A stretch of 58,676 bases of DNA from assembly GCA_019418545.1 (NCBI GenBank), contig DYBQ01000006.1, positions 22,551-81,226 on the forward strand, read 5' to 3'. The notes below the pieces were generated by a model that was not told where the DNA came from, searched no databases, and saw only the letters and a program-made list of their open reading frames with translations. Positions 16,422 through 25,688 of the stretch are shown one piece after another (positions within the stretch are counted from its first letter, which is position 1; the number at the start of each line of letters is the position of its first letter). Source of the stretch: Clostridiales bacterium (lineage in GTDB: Bacteria; Bacillota; Clostridia; Oscillospirales; Acutalibacteraceae). The position numbers and the translations under genes are program-made.

Positions 16422-17108
16422 ATGGCGCGCGATAAAACTCTTTCACAACAGGTAGCGGATACAATCTTGTCCATGATAACCGTTGAAGAAACTCTCCGGC
16501 CAGGAGACAAGCTGCCAAACGAAAACGAATTTTCTGCCCGTCTGCATGTCAGCCGTGCAACGCTGCGGGAGGCAGTGCGAATTCTTGTCTCTCATAATGT
16601 GCTGGAAATTCGACGCGGACGTGGTACCTATGTGGTAGAACGTTCCCTTCACGAGCATCCCATCAGTGAAGACGAGCTCAGCGGGCTTCGAATGAACCTG
16701 CACGACTTGTTTGAATTCCGGCTGATGTTTGAGCCTAAAGCTGCCTGGTTTGCAGCAAAACGTGGGACAGACCAGGAAATCCAGCGCATTTTGGAATATG
16801 GGAAAAAAGAGGAAGAATTGATTTCTGCAGGGCAGGACCGAACAGAGATGGAGCAGGCTTTCCACAAATCCATCGCAATGGCAGCCCATAATGAGTTTGT
16901 CAGAAGGCTCATCCCCATTATTTATAAAGCGATTCATGAAGGGGTACAGTTTTCAGAAAACAACGAGCAGATTGTACGGGACACCCTGGCGGACCACCGA
17001 ATGCTGATGGAATTTATTTCTCAGCGCAATGCAGTTGGGGCAGAAACCGCCATGCGCTTGCATATTGTTCATGCCATGAGCTCATTTGGTGTGGAGATTG
17101 AGGAATAA
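16422..17108 (+). CDS. GntR-family regulator with FCD domain (FadR subfamily)
   Basis: A 228-residue regulator. The N-terminal winged helix is clear: LSQQVADTILSMI...LRPGDKLPNENEFSARLHVSRATLREAVRILVSHNVLEIRRGRGTYV. The C-terminal all-helical FCD domain follows from about residue 90 (LFEFRLMFEPKAAWFAAKRG ... FHKSIAMAAHNEFVRRLI ... DHRMLMEFISQRNAVGAETAMRLHI). Its Asp/His residues usually bind a metal that helps hold a small organic-acid effector. It is divergent from the NSS symporter, which is therefore a likely target. The effector cannot be predicted. Confidence 0.92.
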   Translation: MARDKTLSQQVADTILSMITVEETLRPGDKLPNENEFSARLHVSRATLREAVRILVSHNVLEIRRGRGTYVVERSLHEHPISEDELSGLRMNLHDLFEFRLMFEPKAAWFAAKRGTDQEIQRILEYGKKEEELISAGQDRTEMEQAFHKSIAMAAHNEFVRRLIPIIYKAIHEGVQFSENNEQIVRDTLADHRMLMEFISQRNAVGAETAMRLHIVHAMSSFGVEIEE

Positions 17109-17152
17109 TAGGAGATAGTATTCCATCCGCTTTTTGCTCAAATAGATTTATA

Positions 17153-17194
17153 AAAAACGCCAGCCGCAGTTTATAAAAAGCGGCTGGCGTTTTT
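17153..17194. terminator. Bidirectional terminator
   Basis: A 15-base stem pairs AAAAACGCCAGCCGC (17153-17167) with GCGGCTGGCGTTTTT (17180-17194), between the convergent regulator and carboxypeptidase genes. Confidence 0.93.
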
Positions 17195-17199
17195 ATGCC

Positions 17200-18558
17200 T
17201 TACATTCTTCTGAATTTTTTTACTTTACGAAGCTTTTTCTTTTTGCGGTTATAAATCATAGCAAGAATAATATATACCAAAAGCAGGAAGATAATTACAC
17301 CCACAATCACAATAAACCAGGTAGAGGTAACCACGGATTCGACCTGCGAAAGAGTGTGAAGGACGTTGCTTCGCTCTACTGATTCTGCTGCGACCAAATC
17401 AATCGTAGTCAGCTCCTGGCCAGCATAGCTGAGGGTTGCAGTACCGATTGTTTCCCCTTTTTGCACAGGAGCCTCTACGGATTCAGGCAAATCAGTCGTT
17501 ACCACAATACTGCTCGATTTGACAGAAGCAGGAAGGATTGTGTTAAAATCTTCGGAAGCAACCACTTGCAAAGTATCTTTATTCCAGGCATATTCCAGTT
17601 TGACTTCCCCCTGCGGTTCTCCCTGAGAAACAACGGAAGTCATAGCCAGATTGCTAAAAGCCCATTCATACAGCTTTTGGGAATCCAGCATTTCTCCATG
17701 ATGATTTTGGGTACCATCTTCTTTATAGTAAGGGCATCCCATGGCCACACATAAATAGCTGTAGTTCCCTTTAATGGCGGTAGAAACGAGGCAATAACCT
17801 GCCTGGTCATGAGAGCCGGTTTTGATTCCCTGTGCATACCGATAATAGTACTCGCCATTGGAATCGTTGGGATTAATCATTTTATTAGTAGTGTAGACAT
17901 ATCGAGGGGAGGCGCTTTTATTGGTAGCCCGTAATTCATAGTAGCGTTGGTTGGTGATTTCGGTAAAATAGGGCAATGTCATGGCATATTCAGTAATCAA
18001 AGCCATGTCCCGAGGAGTGGTATAATGTTCATCGTCATGAAGGCCATGAGGGTTTGCAAAATGAGTATCTTGGCATCCGAGCTCTTCTGCTTTTTCGTTC
18101 ATCATATCCACAAATTTGTGCCAGTCCCCATCGCCAACATATTCTGCCAGTGCCAATGCAGCGTCATTGCCCGAGGGTACCATCATCAAATTTAAAAGCT
18201 CCAGAATGGAGAGTTCTTCTCCCACAATAATGCCGGACATAGAGCTGCCGGTTCCGGTAAGCTCATCATTTACGTTTTGACTAACGGTGGTCATAGTATT
18301 TTCCAAATCCTCTACGTGGTCGCAGACTACCGCATAAGTCATAATTTTGGTGATGGAAGCAGGTTCCAGACGCTCGTCGGCATTCTTTTCATAAACCGTT
18401 GTGTGGGTATCCAGATTGATAAGGATAATCCCCTCACTTTCCGTATCAAAATCAATGGAAAAGGTAGCAGCGTCTGCCGATAGTATACCAGCGGCAGCCA
18501 TACAGCAGCAAACTGTGAGACAAAGGGCCTTTCTGAGTAAATTTCGTATTTTTTTCAT
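17200..18558 (-). CDS. D-alanyl-D-alanine carboxypeptidase (PBP5/DacF class)
   Basis: A 452-residue exported penicillin-binding protein that trims the terminal D-Ala of peptidoglycan stem peptides. The signal peptide covers residues 1 to about 31. The active-site motifs are SITK (S68, K71), SGN (in VPSGNDAALALAEYV) and KTG (in IKTGSHDQAGYC). A beta-rich C-terminal domain follows, then a membrane segment near residues 415-440 and a basic tail (RKKKKLRKVKKFRRM). Many family members instead use an amphipathic C-terminal anchor, so the full membrane helix is a noticeable variant. Its leader region (18559-18740) holds a hairpin and a weak TATACT promoter on the minus strand. Confidence 0.95.
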   Translation of the reverse strand: MKKIRNLLRKALCLTVCCCMAAAGILSADAATFSIDFDTESEGIILINLDTHTTVYEKNADERLEPASITKIMTYAVVCDHVEDLENTMTTVSQNVNDELTGTGSSMSGIIVGEELSILELLNLMMVPSGNDAALALAEYVGDGDWHKFVDMMNEKAEELGCQDTHFANPHGLHDDEHYTTPRDMALITEYAMTLPYFTEITNQRYYELRATNKSASPRYVYTTNKMINPNDSNGEYYYRYAQGIKTGSHDQAGYCLVSTAIKGNYSYLCVAMGCPYYKEDGTQNHHGEMLDSQKLYEWAFSNLAMTSVVSQGEPQGEVKLEYAWNKDTLQVVASEDFNTILPASVKSSSIVVTTDLPESVEAPVQKGETIGTATLSYAGQELTTIDLVAAESVERSNVLHTLSQVESVVTSTWFIVIVGVIIFLLLVYIILAMIYNRKKKKLRKVKKFRRM

Positions 18559-18833
18559 GGAACTTTCTCCTTCGATGTGATATGATAAAAAGTAATTTGA
18601 TGAAAAGTGCCGACAGCTGCAAAAATTGCATCGGCATCAGCAGGCCGCAGAAATTTTGGCCGGATATTCTCAAGTGCCGGCAGTGCCTTTTTCTGCGGGA
18701 TATTGGTTTATGTATATAGTAAGTATAACAGCTAACTCTTTTCTTGGAAAGCCCCATTACCAAATTGTAACCAATTCTCATGGAATTGAGAATTTGGCAG
18801 AGGTTTTTCATGATTGACGCAGGAGGAATAATT

Positions 18834-19496
18834 ATGATATATGTCACCGGAGACCTTCATGGAGATATTACCCGTTTGGAAACTTTTCGTATGAGGAGAC
18901 TGAAGAGGGATGATAAACTGATTATTTGTGGTGATTTTGGGTTTTTATGGGATAATGGAGAAAATGAAAAAAAAGCATTGGAAAAGCTCGCCAAAAAACG
19001 GTTTACCATTTTGTTTGTAGACGGAAGCCATGAGAATTTTGACTTGCTGGAGCAATACCCGGTGGAAGAATGGAATGGAGGGAAGGTCCGGCGCATCCGG
19101 GACAACATTTTCCATTTAATGCGGGGACAAGTGTTCACATTGGAAGGGAAAACTTTCTTCACTTTTGGAGGTGGGGAAAGCCCGGAAAAACAAATGAGGA
19201 TTGAAGCTGGATGTTGGTGGGAACATGAGATGCCGGATATTCACGAAATGGATAAGGGCGTTGAAAATTTATACCAGCACAATTTAACCGTTGATTATAT
19301 CATTACCCATTCCCCCTATCCGGGAGCGGGAAGACGGTTTGAGGACCCTCGGGAACGCACACCGCTGGAAACCTATTTTGAGGAAGTTGCAAAAACGGTG
19401 AAGTATAAAAAATGGTATTTTGGCTCTCTGCACATCGACAGGAACTATTCCTCCCGGCATATTGCAGTGTTTGAGGCAGTACTGCCAATAGAATAA
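18834..19496 (+). CDS. Metallophosphoesterase (calcineurin-like)
   Basis: A 220-residue two-metal phosphoesterase. The motifs run in order: GDLHGD, ICGDFGFLWDNG, VDGSHENFD (the GNHE-type motif, here SHEN), THSPYPGAG and a late GSLHID. The start is ATG 18834, which has a near-perfect AGGAGGA seven bases away; upstream in-frame ATG codons lack one. The substrate is unknown; relatives act on phosphoprotein, nucleotides or cyclic nucleotides. It precedes sbcDC by 27 bases and may be transcribed with it, although SbcD itself carries the nuclease metal site. Confidence 0.9.
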   Translation: MIYVTGDLHGDITRLETFRMRRLKRDDKLIICGDFGFLWDNGENEKKALEKLAKKRFTILFVDGSHENFDLLEQYPVEEWNGGKVRRIRDNIFHLMRGQVFTLEGKTFFTFGGGESPEKQMRIEAGCWWEHEMPDIHEMDKGVENLYQHNLTVDYIITHSPYPGAGRRFEDPRERTPLETYFEEVAKTVKYKKWYFGSLHIDRNYSSRHIAVFEAVLPIE

Positions 19497-19523
19497 AATG
19501 ATGATGGGGAAGAAGGGGTCACA

Positions 19524-20678
19524 TTGAAATTTATTCATACATCCGATTGGCATCTGGGAAGAATGCTGTACGGCCGCTCATTGCTTCCTGACCAACAGCA
19601 TTTTATACGCAGCCGTTTTTTGCCTCTGGTAGAAAGGGAACAGCCTGACGCTGTTTTGCTGGCCGGGGATGTATATGACCGTTCGGTGGCGCCGGCTGCT
19701 GCCATTGCCCTTTTTGATGAAATACTGACAAGGCTGTCGGAAATGAATATTCCACTGGTGGTAATTTCCGGGAACCATGACGGGGCGGCACGGATGGCAG
19801 TGGGAGCTTCTTTGCTGCGGAAAAACGGCGTGGTAATTGCTGCAAGGCCGCAGGATTGTTTTTCTCCATGGATGCTGGAAAAAAACGGTGAAAAGGTTCA
19901 GATTTTTACAATGCCATGGATGGACGTTCTGACAGCACGGGGGCTGCTGGGGGAAAGCGGCGAAGGACTGCATACGTCTCAGCAATGTACAGAGGAAATT
20001 GTTCGGAAAATGGAAGAATTATTCCACCCGGAAGCCTGCCATGTGTTGGTAGGCCATTGCTTTGTGGCAGGAAGTTCGCTTTCCGACTCGGAAAATCCGG
20101 TTTTTGTGGGAGGAAGCGACCAGATATCTAGTGAAACTTTTGAGAATTTCGATTATGTGGCGCTGGGGCATTTGCACCGCTCTCAGCGGGCGGGAAAAAA
20201 TGGACGCTATGCAGGGTCGCCTCTTTGGTATTCGGTTGATGAGGAGCATCATCAAAAAAGTATTTCCATTGTGGAAGTTACAAAAGAAGGTATTTCCTTG
20301 CGGGAAGAAAAAGTGTGCCCTCTTCGCCGCGTGCGGCGAGTGGAAGGCCAGTTTGAAGAGCTTTTGGCGCAGGGAAAAGAAAATCCCAGTGAAGATTTGA
20401 TAGACATTACTCTGACAGATAATGGACCAGTTTATCTGCCGGCCAAGCAGCTGCGCCCTTATTATCCCAATTTGCTGTCCATTCACAGCCAGTGGATGAT
20501 GCACCGGCAGGAAGATGTGAGCATTCAAGCGGCGGATGCTCGAAAAAATTCCCATCAGGAAGTGTTTACCCGATTTTTGGAGGATGTGTGTGACACAGAA
20601 GTGACACAGGAAGATATCGCTTTGCTGGAAGAAGTGCTGCGAGAGTTGAATCTGCAGGAAAGAGGGGGAGGAAAATGA
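19524..20678 (+). CDS. sbcD: Exonuclease subunit SbcD (Mre11-like)
   Basis: A 384-residue nuclease subunit of the SbcCD complex, which opens hairpins and processes DNA ends at stalled forks and palindromes. The metal-binding phosphodiesterase motifs are HTSDWHLGR, LAGDVYDRSVAP, VISGNHDGAARM and, later, VGHCF and ALGHLHRSQ. It starts at a TTG codon (19524) preceded by AAGGGG. The family always begins at this K-FIHTSDWHLG stretch, so the rare start is secure. Its stop overlaps the sbcC start by four bases (ATGA). Confidence 0.95.
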   Translation: MKFIHTSDWHLGRMLYGRSLLPDQQHFIRSRFLPLVEREQPDAVLLAGDVYDRSVAPAAAIALFDEILTRLSEMNIPLVVISGNHDGAARMAVGASLLRKNGVVIAARPQDCFSPWMLEKNGEKVQIFTMPWMDVLTARGLLGESGEGLHTSQQCTEEIVRKMEELFHPEACHVLVGHCFVAGSSLSDSENPVFVGGSDQISSETFENFDYVALGHLHRSQRAGKNGRYAGSPLWYSVDEEHHQKSISIVEVTKEGISLREEKVCPLRRVRRVEGQFEELLAQGKENPSEDLIDITLTDNGPVYLPAKQLRPYYPNLLSIHSQWMMHRQEDVSIQAADARKNSHQEVFTRFLEDVCDTEVTQEDIALLEEVLRELNLQERGGGK

Positions 20679-23413
20679 TTCCGGTTTCGCTGCGTATGAC
20701 GGCCTTTGGTCCCTATTTGCGGGAAACGGTTATTGATTTTACCCGTTTGGAAGAACAGTCCCTGTTTCTCATCACCGGGGCTACCGGAGGCGGAAAGACT
20801 TCAATTTTGGATGGAATGTGTTTTGCGCTGTATTGCCGTGCGACCGGTGGACGCCGGGGATGGACAGAAATGCGATGTGACAGCGCTTCGGATGATATCC
20901 CCACTTGTGTGGACTTTGTGTTCCGTCTGGGACAGGAGACCTACCGCTTTAAGCGTAGCATTCGGGTACATTATGTTCGCGGAAGCGGCAGAAGAGAGTT
21001 CCGGGAAGAACATGCCTGTTGGAAAGAGCAAAACGGAGAATGGGAGCTGTGGGAAAGCGGAAGCGAAACCCAGGTGCGCCGGTGTGCGGAAAATCTGACC
21101 GGATTGACACCCGAGCAGTTTTCCCAGGTGATAGTCCTGCCCCAGGGGGATTTTTTGCGACTTTTGCGTGCTAGCTCCCGAGAAAAGGCGGATATGCTGC
21201 GGACGCTTTTTTCTATGACCGAATGGGTGAAAATCCAGGATGCACTGCGGGAGCGGAGCAAAAATCTGGAAAAACAGGTGGGTAAGGTGGATGCCCAGCG
21301 GGACGCCTTGCTTCGGCAGGAACAGGCCGAAACCCCCGAAGCTCTTTTGGAGAAGATTGAAGGCCTTGCCGGGCAGGAAAAACAATTGGCAATTTCCATA
21401 CAGGCCAAACAGGCTGAACTTGTCCAGGCAGAAGAAAGGCTGCGCCGCTGCCGGGAGCTGATACAGGCGCGGCAGCGCTTGCTGGCAGAAACCGAGCAAA
21501 TGCAGAAACGTATTAAAGAGAGAAAAGCGGTACAGGAAAAACTGGAGCAGCAAAAAAAGGCAGTTGAAAAGGTACCAGAGCTTCGAAAAGAAGCGGAGCA
21601 GGCGGCCAGACGCGCGGTACAGCTGGAAGGAGAGCTGCGGGAAGCACAGCAGCTGTCCGAAATGATACAAAAGCTGGAGCAGACCCGGAAGGATATGGAA
21701 AAAGCCCGGCAGTGCAGCCAAAAGGCCAAACAAATGCAGAAGCAGCGGATGGAGCGTCTTGCAGCAGGTCAAAAATTTTTGCTGGAGATACAGGAAGCAG
21801 CCGAAAAGCTTCCAAAATTGCAGGAAACGGACGCCAGACTACAGCAGGGAATGGATGCCTATAGGGAGTTTGAAAAGGTATATGCCCAGCTGCAAAAACA
21901 GAAAGACGAAATCCAGCAGCATCAATCACAGTTGGACAAGAATCTGGTAATTGCCAAAAGTCTTACAGCCAGCCGCAGCCAACAGGAGATGTTGCGCTGT
22001 GCCAATCAGGTTTTCCAATTGGCGGGAAATTTGCAGGAAGGCAAGCCCTGCCCGGTATGCGGCTCTATTCATCATCCTAACCCTGCAAAGGGTCAATCCG
22101 AAGCAATCAAGGAATCTGAATTGGAAGCGTTGGTTTTGCAGGAAGAACAGGCCAGGGCAGCTGTGAATACCCAGGAGGGAATTCTTCGCGCCCTGCGGGA
22201 TGAGTTGATAAGGCTGGAAAAAGAAGCTCAATCCCGGCTGGAAAAGGCAAAAGCTTTTGGCAGCCGCGAAGAAATTGAAGGGCAGAGAAAAACCTGTACA
22301 GAAGCGCTTGCGCAGACCAAGGCGATGGTTCAAAAAAATGCTGCTGCCCAAAAACGATTGGAGCAGTTAAATGGGGAACTGGAAAAAGCAAAGCAGGAAG
22401 AAGAGCTGTCTCTGCGGACAATAGAGGGGCTTTTGGCCAGGGAAAAAGAGCAAATGGCCAGAAAAGCCGAGCTATTAAAAAAATGGAATGAAAATCCGCC
22501 TGCGCCCAAACAGCTGGAAGAAGAAAAAAATCGTGCAGAGCAAATGGCGGTTTTGAAAAACCAGCAGGCAGAGCAGGTGGAAAAAGAATGGAGTTTGCTG
22601 CAAAACCAGCTGGGTGGTGCACAATCGGCTTTGCAGGAAGCACAGCAGCGAGTACAGCAAGCACAGCAGGAATGCACAAGCCGGGAAGAAAGCTGGAAGG
22701 AAGAAAAGATTCCCACGGAAGAAGAAGCTTTTGCGTGGTATCAGGAAAAAAAGACAGAGGTAGAAAAACTGAATCATACAGCCGGTCAGATTTCTCAGCA
22801 GATTGGTTCGGGCAAGCAGGCCCTTGCCCGGCTGAAGCATCTGGAAGAACAGTTCAGCCAGCTGCAAAAGGCCTATCATCAGGCTGCCCGTCTGCACAAG
22901 CTTTTATCAGGCGGCAACCCCATGAGAATCCCTGTAGATAAATATGTGCTCAGCATCATGCTGGAAGAAATTCTTGCCTGTGCTAACCGATATTTTGCCC
23001 GATTCAGCCGGGAGCGCTATGCCCTCCTGCGCAGTCAGGAGCGGGCTGCCAACAATGCCTACAGCGGTTTGGATTTGGTAGTGCTGGATGGTATGACAGG
23101 CCATGAGCGGTCAGTCGATACCCTTTCTGGCGGAGAACAGTTTTTGGCATCCCTTTCCCTTGCATTGGGACTTTCCGAAGTAGTGCAGAACCAATCAGGC
23201 TGTGTCAGGCTGGAAGCGCTGTTTATTGATGAAGGCTTTGGTTCACTGGACCAGGAAACACTGGATACAGCCATGAAGGCGTTGGCGATGCTTCATCAGG
23301 GCGGAAGGATGATAGGGATTATTTCCCATGTGAGCGAGCTTCGCAACCGCATTTCTTCCCGGATTGAGGTTTCCCGTTTGCCTGATGGAACGGCCAAGGC
23401 AGATGTTGTATAA
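20675..23413 (+). CDS. sbcC: Exonuclease subunit SbcC (Rad50-like SMC ATPase)
   Basis: A 912-residue ATPase partner of SbcD. Walker A is GATGGGKTSILDG near residue 34, and the Q-loop region FSQVIVLPQGDFLRLL is typical. Two long coiled coils, very rich in Glu, Gln, Lys and Ala, flank a zinc hook CPVCG near residue 455. The C-terminal half carries the signature DTLSGGEQFLASLSLALGLSEV and the Walker B LEALFIDEGFGSLD. It is shorter than Escherichia coli SbcC (1048 residues) but complete. It is translationally coupled to sbcD and followed by a terminator. Confidence 0.96.
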   Translation: MIPVSLRMTAFGPYLRETVIDFTRLEEQSLFLITGATGGGKTSILDGMCFALYCRATGGRRGWTEMRCDSASDDIPTCVDFVFRLGQETYRFKRSIRVHYVRGSGRREFREEHACWKEQNGEWELWESGSETQVRRCAENLTGLTPEQFSQVIVLPQGDFLRLLRASSREKADMLRTLFSMTEWVKIQDALRERSKNLEKQVGKVDAQRDALLRQEQAETPEALLEKIEGLAGQEKQLAISIQAKQAELVQAEERLRRCRELIQARQRLLAETEQMQKRIKERKAVQEKLEQQKKAVEKVPELRKEAEQAARRAVQLEGELREAQQLSEMIQKLEQTRKDMEKARQCSQKAKQMQKQRMERLAAGQKFLLEIQEAAEKLPKLQETDARLQQGMDAYREFEKVYAQLQKQKDEIQQHQSQLDKNLVIAKSLTASRSQQEMLRCANQVFQLAGNLQEGKPCPVCGSIHHPNPAKGQSEAIKESELEALVLQEEQARAAVNTQEGILRALRDELIRLEKEAQSRLEKAKAFGSREEIEGQRKTCTEALAQTKAMVQKNAAAQKRLEQLNGELEKAKQEEELSLRTIEGLLAREKEQMARKAELLKKWNENPPAPKQLEEEKNRAEQMAVLKNQQAEQVEKEWSLLQNQLGGAQSALQEAQQRVQQAQQECTSREESWKEEKIPTEEEAFAWYQEKKTEVEKLNHTAGQISQQIGSGKQALARLKHLEEQFSQLQKAYHQAARLHKLLSGGNPMRIPVDKYVLSIMLEEILACANRYFARFSRERYALLRSQERAANNAYSGLDLVVLDGMTGHERSVDTLSGGEQFLASLSLALGLSEVVQNQSGCVRLEALFIDEGFGSLDQETLDTAMKALAMLHQGGRMIGIISHVSELRNRISSRIEVSRLPDGTAKADVV

Positions 23414-23425
23414 AATATCCCGAAT

Positions 23426-23469
23426 AAAAACACCCCCTCTCCGCTGCTTGGCGGAGAAGGGGTGTTTTT
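23426..23469. terminator. Bidirectional terminator between sbcC and the LysR gene
   Basis: A-rich flank with CACCCCcTcTCCGC pairing to GCGGAgAaGGGGTG and a T run. It serves both convergent genes. Confidence 0.9.
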
Positions 23470-23474
23470 GCTTG

Positions 23475-24368
23475 TTATGAAGATAAAATTGATTGATGTT
23501 TGCGGCATAAAGAAATAAAATCCAATGCAGCGGGAGAGAGGGATTTATCCTGATGATAAACGATTCGAAACTGCCGCCGAAAATTGATACCGTTAACCAA
23601 AAGGGGGCACAATATGCCCTGAGACACCATTTCTTCCGTCAAACGCTGTGAAAGAACGGCTACCCCTATTCCCGCAGCGGCCGCCTGAATCAAAGCTGTA
23701 TTGCTGGCGCTCTCCCACAAAGGCTGTATGGAAAACCCGGCAGCACCTGTTTCTTTATCAAAAATCTCCCGGGTACCGCTGCCTTTTTCCCGCAAAAGAA
23801 ACGGCTGCTGCCGGAATTCCTCTTGAGAAAGCGTTTGCCAAGGAGCAAACTTTCCTTGGGCAGCCGTTACAGGCAGCAGAATGTCTTCCAAATATTCCTC
23901 CCCAATCAACCCAGGTTCATGAATCACTCCTTCAATAATCGCAAAGTCCAGTTGGTTTTCCAAAAGGCGTTTTTCCAAACATTCCGATTGCTGGACAATT
24001 ACCTGGATTTGAATTTTAGGCTGTTGTTTAGCAAACAGCTTTACATATTCAGGCATCAAGCGGCTTCCTACGGTGATACTGCATCCAATCCGTAAAATAC
24101 CGCATTCTTCCCAGCTGTGCATATCGCGCTCCATATCCCGATACAAAGCGTCCATTTTCCGAGCATACTGATAAAAGCGTTTGCCTGCCTCAGTAATATA
24201 AAAACGCCGGGAAATCCTGTCAAACAGGCATACGCCATATTCTTCTTCCAGTTCTCGAATGGCACAGCTTACAGCTGGCTGTGCCATATAGAGTGTTTTG
24301 GCAGCTTTGGTTACATTATATTCATTATCGCATACAGCCAAAAAAATGCGGATATGGCGCAATGTCAT
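23475..24368 (-). CDS. LysR-family transcriptional regulator
   Basis: A 297-residue regulator. The N-terminal helix-turn-helix LRHIRIFLAVCDNEYNVTKAAKTLYMAQPAVSCAIRELEEEYGVCLF is typical, and the periplasmic-binding-like effector domain starts near residue 90. The start is ATG 24368, with AAGGGG just before it; a TTG six codons upstream would place that site inside the gene. The effector domain resembles the CysB/CbbR-like LysR class. It is divergent from the chromate-family transporter pair and probably controls it. The effector is not known. Confidence 0.92.
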   Translation of the reverse strand: MTLRHIRIFLAVCDNEYNVTKAAKTLYMAQPAVSCAIRELEEEYGVCLFDRISRRFYITEAGKRFYQYARKMDALYRDMERDMHSWEECGILRIGCSITVGSRLMPEYVKLFAKQQPKIQIQVIVQQSECLEKRLLENQLDFAIIEGVIHEPGLIGEEYLEDILLPVTAAQGKFAPWQTLSQEEFRQQPFLLREKGSGTREIFDKETGAAGFSIQPLWESASNTALIQAAAAGIGVAVLSQRLTEEMVSQGILCPLLVNGINFRRQFRIVYHQDKSLSPAALDFISLCRKHQSILSS

Positions 24369-24488
24369 AAGGAATCCCCTTTTCAAATCATAATCAAAAA
24401 CTTATGGTTTTAATAAAATAATAGTATTTTCCATATTAAAAAGCAAGAGGTACAATAAAAGTATCGAGGAAGGAAAGGAAGTTATTTT

Positions 24489-25103
24489 ATGGAAAAAAAG
24501 GACACTTCAATGAAGGTGAGAGAAAAAGGGCTTTATTGGAAGCTGTTTTGGGCGACCTTTCAGCTCAGTGCATTTACATTTGGAGGAGGATATGTGATTG
24601 TCCCGCTGATGCGGAGAAAATTCGTGCTGCAGCTTCACTGGATTGAGGATGACGAAATGCTGGATTTGACGGCAATTGCCCAGTCAACTCCAGGCGCTAT
24701 GGCGGTGAATGCATCAGTGCTGGTGGGGTATCGGGTAGCTGGGATTCCCGGAGCCTGCATTACCGTTTTGGCAACCATTTTGCCTCCTTTTCTAATTTTG
24801 TCGGTTATTTCCCTGTTCTATGCCCAATTCCGGGATAACTGGGTGGTAAACCTGGTACTGCGGGGAATGCAGGCTGGCGTTGCAGCTGTAATTTGCGATG
24901 TGGTGGTATCCATGAGCCGGAACATACTCAAACTTCGCCGGCTGCTTCCCATAATCATGTTGGTAGGAGCTTTTGCTGCTTCCTGGTTTTTTGACATCAA
25001 TGTGGTGTTGATTATCATACTGTGCGCCATTGTGGGGGCGGCAGATACCTGGCATCAGGAGCGTACTGATAAAAAGAAAAAAGAGGGGGGCGAAAAGCTG
25101 TGA
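24489..25103 (+). CDS. Chromate transporter family, N-terminal-type half
   Basis: A 204-residue membrane protein of the short-chain CHR family, which forms a full transporter with the next gene. The family opening is visible: LFWATFQLSAFTFGGGYVIVPLMRRKFV, then LDLTAIAQSTPGAMAVNASVLVGYRVAG. FGGGY, the QSTPGA loop and about six hydrophobic segments define the domain. A charged cytoplasmic tail ends the protein. It is coupled to the second half by a GTGA overlap. In anaerobes with no chromate exposure the true substrate of these pairs is not established, so chromate resistance should not be assumed. Confidence 0.88.
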   Translation: MEKKDTSMKVREKGLYWKLFWATFQLSAFTFGGGYVIVPLMRRKFVLQLHWIEDDEMLDLTAIAQSTPGAMAVNASVLVGYRVAGIPGACITVLATILPPFLILSVISLFYAQFRDNWVVNLVLRGMQAGVAAVICDVVVSMSRNILKLRRLLPIIMLVGAFAASWFFDINVVLIIILCAIVGAADTWHQERTDKKKKEGGEKL

Positions 25104-25669
25104 TTTTATTGCAATTGTTTTGGAGTTTTTTTCAAATCGGGCTTTTCAGTATCGGAGGCGGTTATGCGGCTCTCCCGCTGATTCAGGCACAGGTGGTGGA
25201 TGGCTATGGCTGGATGACCATGACCGAGTTTTCTGATATTATTACCATTTCCCAAATGACGCCCGGGCCTATTGCTATTAACGCAGCTACGTTTGTGGGG
25301 ACTCGGATTGCAGGGCCGGCCGGTGCGGCAGTTGCTACTTTTGGGTGCATTTTCCCGTCCTGTATGATTGTGCTGACCCTGGCATTTATTTATTATAAAT
25401 ACCGCAATATCACCATGGTGCAGGGAACACTGAAAGGGCTTCAGCCAGCAGTGGTCGCGCTGATTGCGTCAGCAGGGCTTTCCATTTTGGTCACAGCCTT
25501 TTTCCCGGCAGGAGAGATTGTTTTTTCGGCGGACGCAATCGATGGAATTGCTGTGTTGATTTTTGCTGCTGCGTTTGTAGTTTTGAGAATTTGGAAACCA
25601 AATCCCATTTGGGTTATGTGTGGGGCCGGTGTATTGGGTCTGGTGTTATATTCCGTGATTCCTGTGTAA
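25100..25669 (+). CDS. Chromate transporter family, second half
   Basis: A 189-residue membrane protein homologous to its neighbour: LFWSFFQIGLFSIGGGYAALPLIQAQVV, then ITISQMTPGPIAINAATFVGTRIAG. Together they make up the two-domain ChrA architecture, probably with opposite membrane topology as is known for this family. It begins with GTG at 25100, overlapping the previous stop. About six hydrophobic segments are visible, with short loops. The ABC-F gene converges on it with a 19-base gap, and no strong terminator is seen between them. Confidence 0.88.
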   Translation: MILLQLFWSFFQIGLFSIGGGYAALPLIQAQVVDGYGWMTMTEFSDIITISQMTPGPIAINAATFVGTRIAGPAGAAVATFGCIFPSCMIVLTLAFIYYKYRNITMVQGTLKGLQPAVVALIASAGLSILVTAFFPAGEIVFSADAIDGIAVLIFAAAFVVLRIWKPNPIWVMCGAGVLGLVLYSVIPV

Positions 25670-25688
25670 TATGAATGGGCAGGAGCAT

